DNA from: Blastococcus sp. TML/M2B
GTDB lineage: Bacteria > Actinomycetota > Actinomycetes > Mycobacteriales > Geodermatophilaceae
Assembly: GCF_016612865.1 (NCBI RefSeq)
Contig: NZ_JAENZZ010000002.1
Coordinates: 558,001-622,000 of the forward strand
Length of the DNA: 64,000 bases
Reading direction: 5' to 3'
Shown: in pieces, positions 12,436 to 23,735 of the stretch
How the letters are laid out: the number at the start of each line of letters is the position of its first letter
Numbering within the stretch: the first letter of the stretch is position 1
The notes under the pieces: generated by a model
Told to the model about the DNA's origin: nothing
Databases searched by the model: none
Seen by the model: the letters and a program-made list of their open reading frames with translations, nothing else
Translations under genes and position numbers: made by a program

Positions 12436-14601
12436 ATGGGACCGGGTGCACGTGGGTGGGGGTACGAGTGCCCGGTCTGCGGCCGGCCGACCGGCGACGT
12501 CGGGACCGGGCCGTGCCCGTCCTGCGGGTTGCCGGCGGCGGCGCACGCCGCGCTGGTGGTCGCCCGCATCGGGACGACGCTCGGCGAGCTGGCCCGGGAC
12601 CGCGACGCGCTGCTGGCGTCGCTGCGCGCGGCCGCCCCCGGCGCGCCGCGGACCGGAGCGCCCGCGTGGGGACCGCCGGTCGCCCCGCCCGCGGCCCCGG
12701 CGCCGGTGGCCGCCTTCCCGCCGCCGGGCACCTTCCCGCCGCCTCCCGCTCCCCCGACCGCGCCGCCGGCCGCCGGGCCCCCGCAGGCCGCACCCGCTCC
12801 CCGGCCGCCGCGGCGGCAACTGAGCCCGCAGCAGGTGCTGCTCGGCCTCGGCGCGCTGCTGCTGGTGACGGCGGCGCTCGCCTTCGTCGCGGTCGCCTGG
12901 ACCCGCCTCGGGCTGGTGTTCCAGGCCGGGCTGATGCTCACCGTCACCGCGGTGGCCTGCGGCTGCTCGACATGGGCGGCCCGTCGGGGGCTGCGCGCCA
13001 CCGAGGAGGCGCTCGCCGCCGCCGGAGCCGCCCTGCTCGCGATCGACCTGGGTGCGGCGCGGGCGCGCGGCCTGCCGGGGATCGAGGACCTGCCGCTCCG
13101 CCTCTGGACGGCGATCTCGTGCGGCGTCGTCCTCGGCGTCGCGCTGCTGCTCGGACGGCTCACCCGGACGACGGCGGTCTGGCCGCTCGCCGCCCTGCTG
13201 GCCGCGCAGCCGCTGCCCTTCCTGCTGCTGGGGGCGGACCTCGTCTCCGGCCCGGCGGGGGTGGCCGCCGCCCTCGCGCTCGCCGCGGCCGACCTCGCCG
13301 CCGCCGGCCGGCTGCGGCCGGGCGTCGACCGCGTGGCGCTCGTGCTCGCCGCGGTCGCCGGAACGGCCGGTGTCGTGGGCGGGATCGGTACCGCGGCCGG
13401 GGCGGATGCGGCCGACTCCTGGGCGAGCACCGCCGTGCTCGCCGTCGCGGGCGCCGCTGCGCTCGCCGTCGACCGCCGCAACCCGGTGCTGCTGCCGGGT
13501 CTGCCCTCCTGGACGGTGCCGGCGGCGTTCGGCGCCATGGTGGGGCTCGGCCTGGCCGGCTCGCTGCAGCACGCGGACGGGCAGGGCTGGTGGATCGCGG
13601 CCTCGCTCGGCCTGGGCCTGCTCACGGCCGGCGCGCTGCTGGCCGAGCGGCTCCGGACCGCCGCGCCGGTCGTCGCGGCGGGCACCGCCCTGGTGCTGGT
13701 GCACGCGCAGTCGCTGGCCGACGACGAGCGGTACGGCGCACTCGCCGCGGTGGCGCTGGCCGCGACGGTGCCGGCCCTGGTCACCGCGCTGAGGGTGGTC
13801 GCGCTGCGCCCGGCGGCTGCCGCGGCCACCGTGCTGGCGTCGGCGGGTGCGCTGCTGCTCGCCCGTGCCGACGACGTGCTGCCCGCCGTGGTGGCCGGCC
13901 TGCTGCTGGCGCTGCTCGCGGCCGCCGGCTTCGGTGCCGCGACCGCCCGCCGTGACCGGGCCGAGGAGTACCCGGTCGCCGCCGCCGCGGCGCTGGCCGG
14001 GCTGGCCGCGGGCGCGACCTCGGCGTCGGTCGAGGCGTGGGGCCAGGTGGGCCTGCAACTGGGCGTCCTCGGCGTCGCGGCCGGCTGCTACGCGGTGGTC
14101 GCGGGCCAGCGGCCGGTCGCCGTCGTCGCGGTCGCCGATCTGGTGGTGGCGACCTGGATCGCGGTCGGCGGCGCGGGGGTGGAGACCCCGGAGGCGTACA
14201 CGCTGCCGGCCGCGGCCGGGCTGCTCGTCCTGGCCGTCCCGGCGCTGCGCTCGGGCGCGCCCTCGTGGGCGGCCGAGGGCGCGGCGGTCGGCGTCGCGCT
14301 GGTCCCCTCGGCCCTGGTGGTGGCGGCGGAGCCGACGGCGCTGCGCCTGGTCCTCGTGGTCGCCGGCGCGGCCGGGCTGGTCGTCTTCGGCACGCTGGGC
14401 CACCGCCAGGCGCCGTTCGTCATCGGCACCGGCGTCCTGCTGCTGGTCACGGTCGCGCGGCTCGCGCCGTACGCGCCGCTGCTCCCCCTCTGGGTCTCCC
14501 TCGGCACCGCCGCCCTGCTCCTCCTCGCCGTGGGCGCGACCTACGAGCGGCGCCGGCAGCAGGCGCGCGAGGCCGTGGCCTGGGTGGGCCAGATGCGCTG
14601 A
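12436..14601 (+). CDS. Large polytopic membrane protein with N-terminal zinc ribbon
   Basis: 721 residues, function not recognised. The N-terminus has paired CxxC motifs (YECPVCGRPTGDVGTGPCPSCGLP, C12 and C15 then C27 and C30), a likely zinc ribbon. A roughly 50-residue linker rich in Pro and Ala follows, then more than a dozen hydrophobic segments from about residue 130 to 700 (starting LSPQQVLLGLGALLLVTAALAFVAVAW). The C-terminal YERRRQQAREAVAWVGQMR is cytoplasmic-like. The next gene is a related protein without the ribbon; shared segments include TWIAVGG...EAYTLPAAAGLL and APFVIGTGVLLLV. DUF2157-like membrane proteins are a loose comparison only. Confidence 0.75.
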   Translation: MGPGARGWGYECPVCGRPTGDVGTGPCPSCGLPAAAHAALVVARIGTTLGELARDRDALLASLRAAAPGAPRTGAPAWGPPVAPPAAPAPVAAFPPPGTFPPPPAPPTAPPAAGPPQAAPAPRPPRRQLSPQQVLLGLGALLLVTAALAFVAVAWTRLGLVFQAGLMLTVTAVACGCSTWAARRGLRATEEALAAAGAALLAIDLGAARARGLPGIEDLPLRLWTAISCGVVLGVALLLGRLTRTTAVWPLAALLAAQPLPFLLLGADLVSGPAGVAAALALAAADLAAAGRLRPGVDRVALVLAAVAGTAGVVGGIGTAAGADAADSWASTAVLAVAGAAALAVDRRNPVLLPGLPSWTVPAAFGAMVGLGLAGSLQHADGQGWWIAASLGLGLLTAGALLAERLRTAAPVVAAGTALVLVHAQSLADDERYGALAAVALAATVPALVTALRVVALRPAAAAATVLASAGALLLARADDVLPAVVAGLLLALLAAAGFGAATARRDRAEEYPVAAAAALAGLAAGATSASVEAWGQVGLQLGVLGVAAGCYAVVAGQRPVAVVAVADLVVATWIAVGGAGVETPEAYTLPAAAGLLVLAVPALRSGAPSWAAEGAAVGVALVPSALVVAAEPTALRLVLVVAGAAGLVVFGTLGHRQAPFVIGTGVLLLVTVARLAPYAPLLPLWVSLGTAALLLLAVGATYERRRQQAREAVAWVGQMR

Positions 14602-14667
14602 CCGTGTGCCGGGGCCCGCGCGCCGACCTACGGTGAGCAGGCCGCGCCGAACGGGAAGGAGGCGGTC

Positions 14668-16473
14668 ATGGAGCAGCAGGTCGCCTCCCGCCCGACCGCT
14701 CCCCTGCCCGAGCGGGCCCGCCCGCCGCAGGTGCTGCTCGGCGTCGGCGCCGTCCTGCTGGTCAGCGCCGGGGCCGCCGTGGTGTCCGCCTCCGGGGGCG
14801 CCGGGGCGCGCGCGCTGGTGCTCGTCCTGGCAGCCGTCGCCGCGGCCGCCGCGCTGCGGGCCGACTGCGCCGGGCTGCGCAGCTCCGCCGAGACGCTCGC
14901 CGCCAGCGCGGCCGGCCTCGCGCTCGCGGCCAGCGATCCGGGCAGCCCGTCGGCCGGGAGCCCGCTGCCGGCCCTGGTCCTGGCCGGGGCGTTCCTCGCT
15001 CTCCGGCTGGTCTCGCCGCTGCCCGCCGCCTGGCCGCTGGCCGCGTGGGCGTGCGCGCAGCTGGCGGTGCTGCGCTCGCTCGGCGCCGTCCCCGGGTCCC
15101 TGACCACCGAGCTGTGCCTGGGCGTCGCCCTCGTCGGGCTCGGCGTCGCGCTGGAGGCCCGCCCCCTGGTCGGCCGCCTGGCCCTGCTGACCACCGCGCC
15201 CTGGTTCGCCGCCGGCGTCCTGAGCGGATCCCGGGAGGCGTGGACGGCGGGACCGCTGGAGCGCTGGGCCGCGACAGCGCTGGTCACCGCCGCGGCCGCC
15301 GGGCTGCTGCTCGCGCGGCTGCGGCAGCCGCTCGACGTGCTGCTCGGGCCGCCGCGGCTGGTGCCGGTGGTGGCGGGCGCGATCACCGCCGTCGCCGTCA
15401 CCGGCGCCGTCTCGGCCGGCGGACCGGTCGCGGTGGCGGTCGGCGGGTTCGCCGGCGTCCTCGTCGCCGCCACGTCCGCCGCCGGGCTCTCCGGCTGGCG
15501 GCGCGGGCTGCTGCTGCCGGTCGCGCTCACCGGTGGGGTGCTCCTGGCCGCCCTGTCGGTGCTGCGCCTGCTCGACGGCCGGCACTGGTCGGAGATCGCG
15601 CTGCTGCTCCTGCTCACCGCCGCCCCGACGGTGTGGGTGGCCGCGGTCCGGCGCGACGACCGCCCCGTCGCCGCCCCCACGGCCGTCGGCTGCCTGGCCG
15701 CCGCCGCGCTGTTCGGCTTGCCCGACGGCTGGGCTCCGCCCGCGCCGGTCGCCGGCTGGCTCACCGCGCTGTTCGTCCTCGCCCTGGCCACCGCCGCCCG
15801 GCTGGAGCCCGACTCCCGCCGGGCGACGGCCTCGGCCGCGGCGGCCTGCGCGGCGGCCGCCGCGGTCGTGCTGGTCGCGGCCGGCGAACCGGCGCAGCTC
15901 GCCGTGCACCTCGCGGTGCAGGGCGCGGTCAGCCTCGCCTGGGCCTGGTGGACCGGCCGGTCCACCGGCGCGGACGCCGGCACCCCGGACGAGCCCGCCG
16001 CGGCCTGGCGCGTGGGCGCCGCCGAACTCGTCGTCGCCGGCTGGATCACGGCCGGCCTCGCGGACGCCACGGCGGTCGAGGCCTACAGCCTGCCGGCAGC
16101 GCTCGGGCTGCTGGCGGCCTCGGGTCGCGGGCTGGTGCGGGACAGCTCGTGGTCGGCGTGGGGCCCGGGCCTGCTGGTCGCCGCGATCCCCTCCGCGGCG
16201 CTCGCCGTCCTCGCGCCCGACGTGCTGCGGGCGGTGCTGGTCCCGGCGGTCGCCGCCGTCGTGCTGGTCGCCGGCGCCCGCTTCGGCTGCCGGGCGCCGC
16301 TGGTCATCGGTGCCGTGACCGCCCTGGTCGTCGGGCTCGGGCTCGCCGTCCGGGCGCTGCCGTGGCCGGTCGCCACGGCGTTGCTCGTGGGCACCGCGCT
16401 GCTGGCGATCGGCGCGCGCCGGGAGCACCGCCCGGTCGCCGGCTTCGCGACCCGCCTCGCCGACCTGCGCTGA
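14668..16473 (+). CDS. Polytopic membrane protein, paralogue of the upstream gene
   Basis: 601 residues, function not recognised. After a short N-terminus (MEQQVASRPTAPLPERARPP) it begins QVLLGVGAVLLVSAGAAVV, parallel to QVLLGLGALLLVTAALAFV in the upstream protein. It shares AGWITAGLADATAVEAYSLPAALGLL and the C-terminal APLVIGAVTALVVGLGLAVRALPW...REHRPVAGFATRLADLR. It lacks the zinc ribbon. Roughly 16-18 hydrophobic segments with almost no polar loops. GGAAGGAGG lies just before ATG 14668. The 66-base gap suggests co-transcription, and the pair may form a membrane complex. Confidence 0.75.
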   Translation: MEQQVASRPTAPLPERARPPQVLLGVGAVLLVSAGAAVVSASGGAGARALVLVLAAVAAAAALRADCAGLRSSAETLAASAAGLALAASDPGSPSAGSPLPALVLAGAFLALRLVSPLPAAWPLAAWACAQLAVLRSLGAVPGSLTTELCLGVALVGLGVALEARPLVGRLALLTTAPWFAAGVLSGSREAWTAGPLERWAATALVTAAAAGLLLARLRQPLDVLLGPPRLVPVVAGAITAVAVTGAVSAGGPVAVAVGGFAGVLVAATSAAGLSGWRRGLLLPVALTGGVLLAALSVLRLLDGRHWSEIALLLLLTAAPTVWVAAVRRDDRPVAAPTAVGCLAAAALFGLPDGWAPPAPVAGWLTALFVLALATAARLEPDSRRATASAAAACAAAAAVVLVAAGEPAQLAVHLAVQGAVSLAWAWWTGRSTGADAGTPDEPAAAWRVGAAELVVAGWITAGLADATAVEAYSLPAALGLLAASGRGLVRDSSWSAWGPGLLVAAIPSAALAVLAPDVLRAVLVPAVAAVVLVAGARFGCRAPLVIGAVTALVVGLGLAVRALPWPVATALLVGTALLAIGARREHRPVAGFATRLADLR

Positions 16474-16622
16474 GGGGACCGCTCGCTCGGGGGGATACGA
16501 CGCCCGTCGTCACCCGGATGCGCATGCGCGTGGTCTCCGGGGCCGCGGAGACGCCGCCGGCACGCACGGGGGTGTCGACCAGCAGCCGGCTCGGCGGCAG
16601 GCCGGGGAGGAGCGGACGACGA

Positions 16623-16651
16623 AGGCCCGCCCCCGGTGAGGGGGCGGGCCT
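16623..16651 (-). terminator. Strong hairpin terminator ending the suf operon
   Basis: A perfect 12-bp stem, AGGCCCGCCCCC/GGGGGCGGGCCT, with loop GGTGA lies 19 bases past the sufT stop, in the gap between the convergent membrane-protein gene and sufT. It can act in both directions. The rest of the gap (16,474-16,622) holds nothing recognisable. Confidence 0.75.
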
Positions 16652-16669
16652 CCGGCGGAGCGGAGGAGA

Positions 16670-17077
16670 TCAGACGCGGAAGCCCAGCGCGCGCAGCTGC
16701 TCGCGGCCGTCGTCGGTGATCTTGTCGGGGCCCCACGGCGGCATCCAGACCCAGTTGATCCGGATGTCGTCGACCAGGCCGGGGCCGGGGCCACCGGTGA
16801 GGGCCTGGCGGGCCTGGTCCTCGATGACGTCGGTCAGCGGGCAGGCCGCGGAGGTCAGCGTCATGTCGATGACCGCGACCTGGGACTCGCCCTCGTCGGC
16901 GACGTCGAGGCCGTAGACCAGGCCCAGGTCGACGACGTTGACGCCGAGCTCGGGGTCCACGACGTCGCGCATGGCCTCCTCGACGTCCTCGAGCAGCGCG
17001 GTCTTGTAGGCCGGCAGGTCGCCCGGCGCGCCGTCGGTGGCGGGGGTCGCGTTCTCGGTGCTGCTGTCGGCGCTCAC
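16670..17077 (-). CDS. sufT: Metal-sulfur cluster assembly factor, SufT/DUF59 family
   Basis: 135 residues. After about 25 disordered residues comes the MIP18/DUF59 domain: LEDVEEAMRDVVDPELGVNVVDLGLVYGLDV, then MTLTSAACPLTDVIEDQARQAL with the conserved Cys, and WVWMPPWGPDKITDDGREQLRALGF. The family helps deliver Fe-S clusters to target proteins. The start is GTG 17077, with GGAGG six bases upstream, overlapping the sufU stop (GTGA). It is the last gene of the suf operon. Confidence 0.9.
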   Translation of the reverse strand: MSADSSTENATPATDGAPGDLPAYKTALLEDVEEAMRDVVDPELGVNVVDLGLVYGLDVADEGESQVAVIDMTLTSAACPLTDVIEDQARQALTGGPGPGLVDDIRINWVWMPPWGPDKITDDGREQLRALGFRV

Positions 17078-17541
17078 GGCGTTCCTCCAGGTGTGGTCGT
17101 GGACAGTGCCCGGGCGGTGGCGTCCTTCAACGCCATCCAGCTCATGAGGGCGCACTTGATGCGGGCCGGGTACTTCGACACCCCGGCGAACGCGACGGCG
17201 TCCTCCAGGCTGTCCTCGAGCTTCTCGGCCACGGTCGGGTCGCCCTTGGCCTGCATCAGCGTCATGAAGTCCTCGCCCGCGGCGAGCGCCTCGGTCACGC
17301 TCTTGCCCAGGACGAGGTCGTACATCGCCGAGATCGAGGCCTGGCTGATCGAGCAGCCCATGCCCTCGTAGGAGACGTCGGCGACGGTGTCGCCCTCCAG
17401 GTGCAGCCGGAGCGTCACCTCGTCGCCGCAGGTCGGGTTGACGTGGTGCACCTCGGCCTCGAACGGCTCGCGGAGCCCGCGCCCGTGCGGGTTCTTGTAG
17501 TGGTCCAGGATGATCTCCTGGTACATCGACTCGAGCTGCAT
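17074..17541 (-). CDS. sufU: SufU-type Fe-S scaffold / sulfur-transfer protein
   Basis: 155 residues, normal for SufU. The zinc/sulfur ligands are C38 and D40 (NPTCGDEVTL), C63 (YEGMGCSISQAS) and C130 (IKCALMSWMAL). The SufU insertion between C63 and C130 distinguishes it from IscU. In actinobacteria and Bacillus SufU is a zinc protein accepting persulfide from SufS and passing it to SufBCD. It is 28 bases after the sufS stop and overlaps sufT. Confidence 0.95.
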   Translation of the reverse strand: MQLESMYQEIILDHYKNPHGRGLREPFEAEVHHVNPTCGDEVTLRLHLEGDTVADVSYEGMGCSISQASISAMYDLVLGKSVTEALAAGEDFMTLMQAKGDPTVAEKLEDSLEDAVAFAGVSKYPARIKCALMSWMALKDATARALSTTTPGGTP

Positions 17542-17569
17542 CAGCTGGTCAACTCCATGTGCGCGGTCC

Positions 17570-19664
<2,095 letters not shown>

Positions 19665-19668
<4 letters not shown>

Positions 19669-20030
19669 TCACCGGCCGCCTGGAGGTTCTGGACGTCGCT
19701 CGCCGCACTGGCTTCGGTGTCGACGAAGACGTCCTCCCCTTCCACGCGGACCGGGTAGACGTCGACCGGCTCGGTCGCCGGCAGGTTGGTGGGCTCGCCC
19801 GTGCGCAGGTCGAAGCACGAGCCGTGCAGGAAGCACTCGATGGTGGGGGCAGAGCCGTTGAGCTCGACGTCCCCCTCGCTCAGCGGGACGTCGGCGTGCG
19901 AGCACCGGTCCTCGAGGGCGTACAGCTGTCCCTCGAAGCGGACGACGGCGACGTCGACGTCCGCGAGCTCGACGCGCAGGGCGCCGCTCTCGGGGACGTC
20001 GGACAGTCCGCAGACGCGTTCGAAGGCCAT
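19665..20030 (-). CDS. Rieske [2Fe-2S] ferredoxin-like protein in suf operon
   Basis: 121 residues. The two Rieske boxes are CSHADVPLSEGDV (C-x-H) and ECFLHGSCFDLRTG (C-x2-H), the full ligand set for a [2Fe-2S] cluster. There is no membrane anchor, so it is soluble. It sits between sufD and sufC, two bases after the sufD stop, a position I recall as common in actinobacterial suf operons. It could supply electrons for cluster assembly or be a client; its role is unproven. Confidence 0.93.
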
Positions 20031-20032
20031 GG

Positions 20033-21340
20033 TCAGGCGACCTCGACCGGCTGGTCGTCCAGGCCCGGGAGGGCACCGAGGCGTGCCTCGATGGTGCCCA
20101 TCAGCCGGTCCTGCAGCGCGTCGACCCCGATGTGCTGGACGACGTCGGCGAAGAAGCCGCGGACGACGAGGCGGCGGGCCGTCTCGGCGTCGATGCCGCG
20201 CGAGCAGAGGTAGAACAGCTGCTCGTCGTCGAACCGGCCGGTGGCGCTGGCGTGGCCGGCGCCGACGATCTCACCGGTCTCGATCTCCAGGTTGGGCACC
20301 GAGTCGGCGCGGGCGCCGTCGGTGAGCACCAGATTGCGGTTGAGCTCGTAGGTCTCGGTGCCGGTCGCGGCGGGGCGGATGCGGACGTCGCCGATCCAGA
20401 CCGTGCGCGCACCCTCGCCCTGCAGCGCGCCCTTGTAGAGCACGTTGCTGGTGCAGTTCGGGACGGCGTGGTCGACCCAGAGCCGGTGCTCCTGGTGCTG
20501 CGTCTCGTCGGAGAAGTAGACGCCGAACAGCTCCGCGCTGCCGCCGGGGCCGGCGTACTGCACGTTGCTGACCAGGCGGACGAGGTCGCCGCCGAGGGTG
20601 ACCACGACCTGCGTGAAGGTCGCGTCCCGGCCGACGACGGCGTCGTACTGGCCGCCGTGCACGGCGCCGGGGGCCCAGTCCTGCACCGACACGAGAGTGA
20701 CCTGCGCGCCGTCGCCGGCGAGCACGGTCACACCGCCGGAGTACTTCGCGGCGCCGGTGTGGTCGAGGACGACGGTCGCCTTCGCGAACGCGCCGACCTC
20801 CACGACCAGCTGACCCCACACGACGTCGTCCGCACCCGTGCCCGCGAGGGCGAGGGTGACCGGGCGGTCGAGCTGGGCCTCCTTGGCGATGCGGACGACG
20901 TCCGCGCCGTCCGCCCGCTGGCGGGTGAGCGCGGCGAGCCGGTCGACGGGCTCGGGCAGCCCCTTGACCAGCGGGTCGCCGGCCTCGACGCGGGTGAGCT
21001 CGACGCCCTCGGGCAGGTCCGTCGTCCAGGTGAGCCGGGCGTCCGAGGCGGCACCGTCGAGCAGCGGCTTGATCCGCTTCATCGGGGTGAACCGCCAGGT
21101 CTCCTCGCGGCCGGTCGGCACGCCGAAGGCGTCCGGGTCGGTCGAGGTGAACCGCTCAGCCGGCGAGCCGGTCGGTGCCGGGCCGCCGTGCGAGTGCGCG
21201 CCGGGCGGCACGTCGCCGGCGCTACCGGTGTCGGACGCCGGGGAGGTCGGGGGGCCGGCCTGCGCACCCACGCCCGGAGCGAACAGCTCCGAGGCGAGGG
21301 TGGCGGGCGCGGTGGTGAGATCGGTGTTCGGGTCGGACAT
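20033..21340 (-). CDS. sufD: Fe-S assembly scaffold protein SufD
   Basis: 435 residues. About 65 low-complexity residues rich in Gly, Pro and Ser precede the fold, which starts FGVPTGREETWRFTPMKRI. The right-handed beta-helix is followed by the family C-terminus NLVLTDGARADSVPNLEIETGEIVGAGHASATGRFDDEQLFYLCSRGI, including the conserved HAS His needed for cluster formation in SufD. ATG 21340 overlaps the sufB TGA by one base (TGATG). It partners SufB and SufC. Confidence 0.95.
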   Translation of the reverse strand: MSDPNTDLTTAPATLASELFAPGVGAQAGPPTSPASDTGSAGDVPPGAHSHGGPAPTGSPAERFTSTDPDAFGVPTGREETWRFTPMKRIKPLLDGAASDARLTWTTDLPEGVELTRVEAGDPLVKGLPEPVDRLAALTRQRADGADVVRIAKEAQLDRPVTLALAGTGADDVVWGQLVVEVGAFAKATVVLDHTGAAKYSGGVTVLAGDGAQVTLVSVQDWAPGAVHGGQYDAVVGRDATFTQVVVTLGGDLVRLVSNVQYAGPGGSAELFGVYFSDETQHQEHRLWVDHAVPNCTSNVLYKGALQGEGARTVWIGDVRIRPAATGTETYELNRNLVLTDGARADSVPNLEIETGEIVGAGHASATGRFDDEQLFYLCSRGIDAETARRLVVRGFFADVVQHIGVDALQDRLMGTIEARLGALPGLDDQPVEVA

Positions 21341-22776
21341 CAGCCGACGGCACCTTCCATCTGCAGCTCGATGAGCCGGTTGAGCTCGAGGGCGTATTCC
21401 ATGGGCAGCTCGCGGGCGATCGGCTCGACGAACCCGCGCACCACCATGGCCATGGCCTCGTCCTCGGACAGGCCGCGGCTCATCAGGTAGAAGAGCTGGT
21501 CGTCGCTGACGCGCGAGACGGTCGCCTCGTGACCCATGGAGACGTCGTCCTCGCGGACGTCGACGTAGGGGTAGGTGTCCGACCGGCTGATCGTGTCGAC
21601 CAGCAGGGCGTCGCACTTGACGGTGGACTTGGAGCCGTAGGCGCCCTCGTCCACCTGCACGAGGCCGCGGTAGGACGTGCGGCCGCCGCCGCGGGCCACC
21701 GACTTCGACACGATGGTCGAGGAGGTGTTGGGGGCGGCGTGCACCATCTTGGCGCCGGCGTCCTGGTGCTGGCCCTCGCCCGCGAAGGCGATCGAGAGGA
21801 CCTCGCCCTTGGCGTGCTCGCCGGTCATCCAGACCGCCGGGTACTTCATCGTCACCTTGGAGCCGAGGTTGCCGTCGACCCACTCCATGGTCGCGCCCTC
21901 GTGGGCGACGGCCCGCTTGGTGACCAGGTTGTAGACGTTGTTCGACCAGTTCTGGATGGTCGTGTACCGGCAGCGCGCGTTCTTCTTGACGATGATCTCG
22001 ACGACCGCGGAGTGCAGCGAGTCGCTCTTGTAGATCGGCGCGGTGCAGCCTTCGACGTAGTGCACGTAGGCGCCCTCGTCGACGATGATCAGCGTCCGCT
22101 CGAACTGGCCCATGTTCTCGGTGTTGATCCGGAAGTAGGCCTGCAGCGGGATCTCCACGTGCACGCCCGGCGGCACGTAGATGAAGGAGCCACCCGACCA
22201 CACGGCGGTGTTCAGCGCGGCGAACTTGTTGTCCCCGGAGGGGATCACCGAGCCGAAGTACTCCTGGAAGATCTCCGGGTGCTCCTTGAGCGCGGTGTCG
22301 GTGTCCAGGAACAGGACGCCCTGCTCCTCCAGGTCCTCGCGGATCTGGTGGTAGACGACCTCGGACTCGTACTGCGCGGCGACACCGGCGACCAGGCGCT
22401 GCTTCTCCGCCTCGGGGATGCCGAGCCGGTCGTAGGTGTTCTTGATGTCCTCCGGCAGCTCCTCCCACGAGGTGGCCTGCTTCTCGGTGGAGCGCACGAA
22501 GTACTTGATGTTCTGGAAGTCGATGCCGGAGAGGTCCGAACCCCAGTCGGGCATCGGCTTGCGGCCGAAGAGCTTGAGGGCCTTGAGGCGGCGCTCGAGC
22601 ATCCACTCGGGCTCGTTCTTGCGGGCGGAGATGTCGCGGACGACGTCCTCGTCGATCCCGCGCCGGGCGGAGGCACCGGCGACGTCGGCGTCGGCCCAGC
22701 CGTACTCGTAGCGGCCGAGCTGTTCGATCTGCTCGTCCTGCGTCAGCGGTGTGGCCGGCTGCTGGGTGCTGGTCAT
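21340..22776 (-). CDS. sufB: Fe-S assembly scaffold protein SufB
   Basis: 478 residues, the normal SufB length. Characteristic stretches are [63 protein letters not shown] and [22 protein letters not shown]. It is the cluster-building subunit of SufBCD. ATG 22776 overlaps the sufR stop (ATGA), so expression follows the repressor directly. Confidence 0.97.
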   Translation of the reverse strand: MTSTQQPATPLTQDEQIEQLGRYEYGWADADVAGASARRGIDEDVVRDISARKNEPEWMLERRLKALKLFGRKPMPDWGSDLSGIDFQNIKYFVRSTEKQATSWEELPEDIKNTYDRLGIPEAEKQRLVAGVAAQYESEVVYHQIREDLEEQGVLFLDTDTALKEHPEIFQEYFGSVIPSGDNKFAALNTAVWSGGSFIYVPPGVHVEIPLQAYFRINTENMGQFERTLIIVDEGAYVHYVEGCTAPIYKSDSLHSAVVEIIVKKNARCRYTTIQNWSNNVYNLVTKRAVAHEGATMEWVDGNLGSKVTMKYPAVWMTGEHAKGEVLSIAFAGEGQHQDAGAKMVHAAPNTSSTIVSKSVARGGGRTSYRGLVQVDEGAYGSKSTVKCDALLVDTISRSDTYPYVDVREDDVSMGHEATVSRVSDDQLFYLMSRGLSEDEAMAMVVRGFVEPIARELPMEYALELNRLIELQMEGAVG

Positions 22777-23582
22777 GCGGGCGTCCTCTCCCGGTGGTTC
22801 GTGGGGGTGCTGCTGGTGGGCGCGCTGAGGGGCGCTGCTCGCTCACCTGGTACAGGGCGTGCGGGGGTCGTTCTGTTCCCCGGACGCAGGGGTCCTGGGA
22901 GGTGCGTGGTGCAGATCCCGTCGCCGTGGGCGATCGTGGCCAGCCGCTGCACGTGGGTGCCCACGAGCCGGCCGATCACCGCGGTCTCGGCCTCGCACAG
23001 CTGGGGGAACTCCGCGGCCACGTGCGCCACCGGGCAGTGGTGCTGGCAGAGCTGCCCCCCGCCGGAGATCGCGGAGGCCGTGGCAGCGTAGCCCTCGGCG
23101 GTGAGCGCGGCGGCCAGGGCCCGGGCCCGGTCGACCGGCTCTCCCCCGGCCTCGTGCACGGCCCGCTCGACGGCGCTGGACGCGCGGGCCTCGAGCCCGG
23201 ACAGCTGCTGCTCGGCGACGGCGCGGACGGCGTCGGGGCCACCGGAGGCGGCGACGTACCGCAGCGCGGTCAGCGCCAGGTCGTCGTAGGCGTGCGGGAA
23301 CGCGGAGCGCCCGGCATCGGTGAGGTGGAACCGGCGGGCGGGGCGGCCGCGGCCCCGGTGCGCCGCGCCGATCGCCCGCCCGTCCCCCCGCTCCTCGATC
23401 CGGCCGGCGGCGACCAGGGCGTCCAGGTGGCGGCGGACGGCGGCCGGCGAGATGCCCAGCCGGGCGGCCAGCTCGGTGGCGGTCTGCGGCCCGTGCTCGA
23501 GGAGCAGGGCGCTCACGCGGTCGCGGGTGCGCCCGTCGTCGGCCGGAGCCGACGCGCGAGAGGTGTCCGCGGCGCTTTCCAC
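22773..23582 (-). CDS. sufR: Fe-S-sensing transcriptional repressor SufR
   Basis: 269 residues. The winged HTH is near residues 20-80 ([45 protein letters not shown]). The C-terminal cluster ligands are C179, C183, C196 and C224, spaced C-x3-C-x12-C-x27-C, in [20 protein letters not shown] and GDGICTTH. This spacing matches my recollection of mycobacterial SufR, which represses suf when its [4Fe-4S] cluster is intact and releases it under iron, oxidative or NO stress. GTG 23582 sits inside the putative operator; an upstream ATG at 23627 would extend across the promoter and is unlikely. Confidence 0.93.
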   Translation of the reverse strand: MESAADTSRASAPADDGRTRDRVSALLLEHGPQTATELAARLGISPAAVRRHLDALVAAGRIEERGDGRAIGAAHRGRGRPARRFHLTDAGRSAFPHAYDDLALTALRYVAASGGPDAVRAVAEQQLSGLEARASSAVERAVHEAGGEPVDRARALAAALTAEGYAATASAISGGGQLCQHHCPVAHVAAEFPQLCEAETAVIGRLVGTHVQRLATIAHGDGICTTHLPGPLRPGNRTTPARPVPGERAAPLSAPTSSTPTNHRERTPA

Positions 23583-23620
23583 AACACGAGTGTGTCCTAA
23601 ATCGGGGCCCCCGCAAGCAA
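23579..23620 (-). promoter_or_regulatory. sufR promoter and SufR-type operator
   Basis: On the minus strand TTGCTT (-35-like, 23615-23620) and TAGGAC (-10-like, 23594-23599) are followed by ACACT-CGTGT-TGTGG (23579-23593), which overlaps the GTG start. The ACACT-N5-TGTG core resembles the inverted repeat reported for mycobacterial SufR (from memory, not checked). A repressor here would block both the promoter exit and translation start, giving autoregulation of all eight suf genes. The mRNA leader would be only a few bases. Confidence 0.6.
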
Positions 23621-23655
23621 GGTCCACCTAAGAACCGCCCCGTCGGCCCGTTCCC

Positions 23656-23669
23656 GTGACCAGGGTCAC
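23656..23669. promoter_or_regulatory. 14-bp inverted repeat between sufR and ctaA
   Basis: GTGACC-AG-GGTCAC is a perfect 6+6 palindrome, about 55 bp upstream of the ctaA -10 box and 35 bp upstream of the sufR -35. Its form resembles CRP/FNR-family sites. The regulator is unknown. Confidence 0.35.
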
Positions 23670-23722
23670 CGGGGCGTGCGCGACGGCACCCCGGAGCGGG
23701 CGGACCACGAGCACCCGCCACC

Positions 23723-23735
23723 TAGCATCGGAGGC
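23723..23735 (+). promoter_or_regulatory. -10 box for leaderless ctaA transcript
   Basis: TAGCAT (23723-23728), seven bases, then GTG 23736. GGAGG is also present but only one base from the GTG, too close to act as a Shine-Dalgarno. Confidence 0.5.

Noticed and set aside
23600..23640. Iron-box (IdeR/DtxR-type) site near sufR, from TTAGGTGGACC
   Set aside because: Only the first half site matches; the second half of the palindrome is missing.
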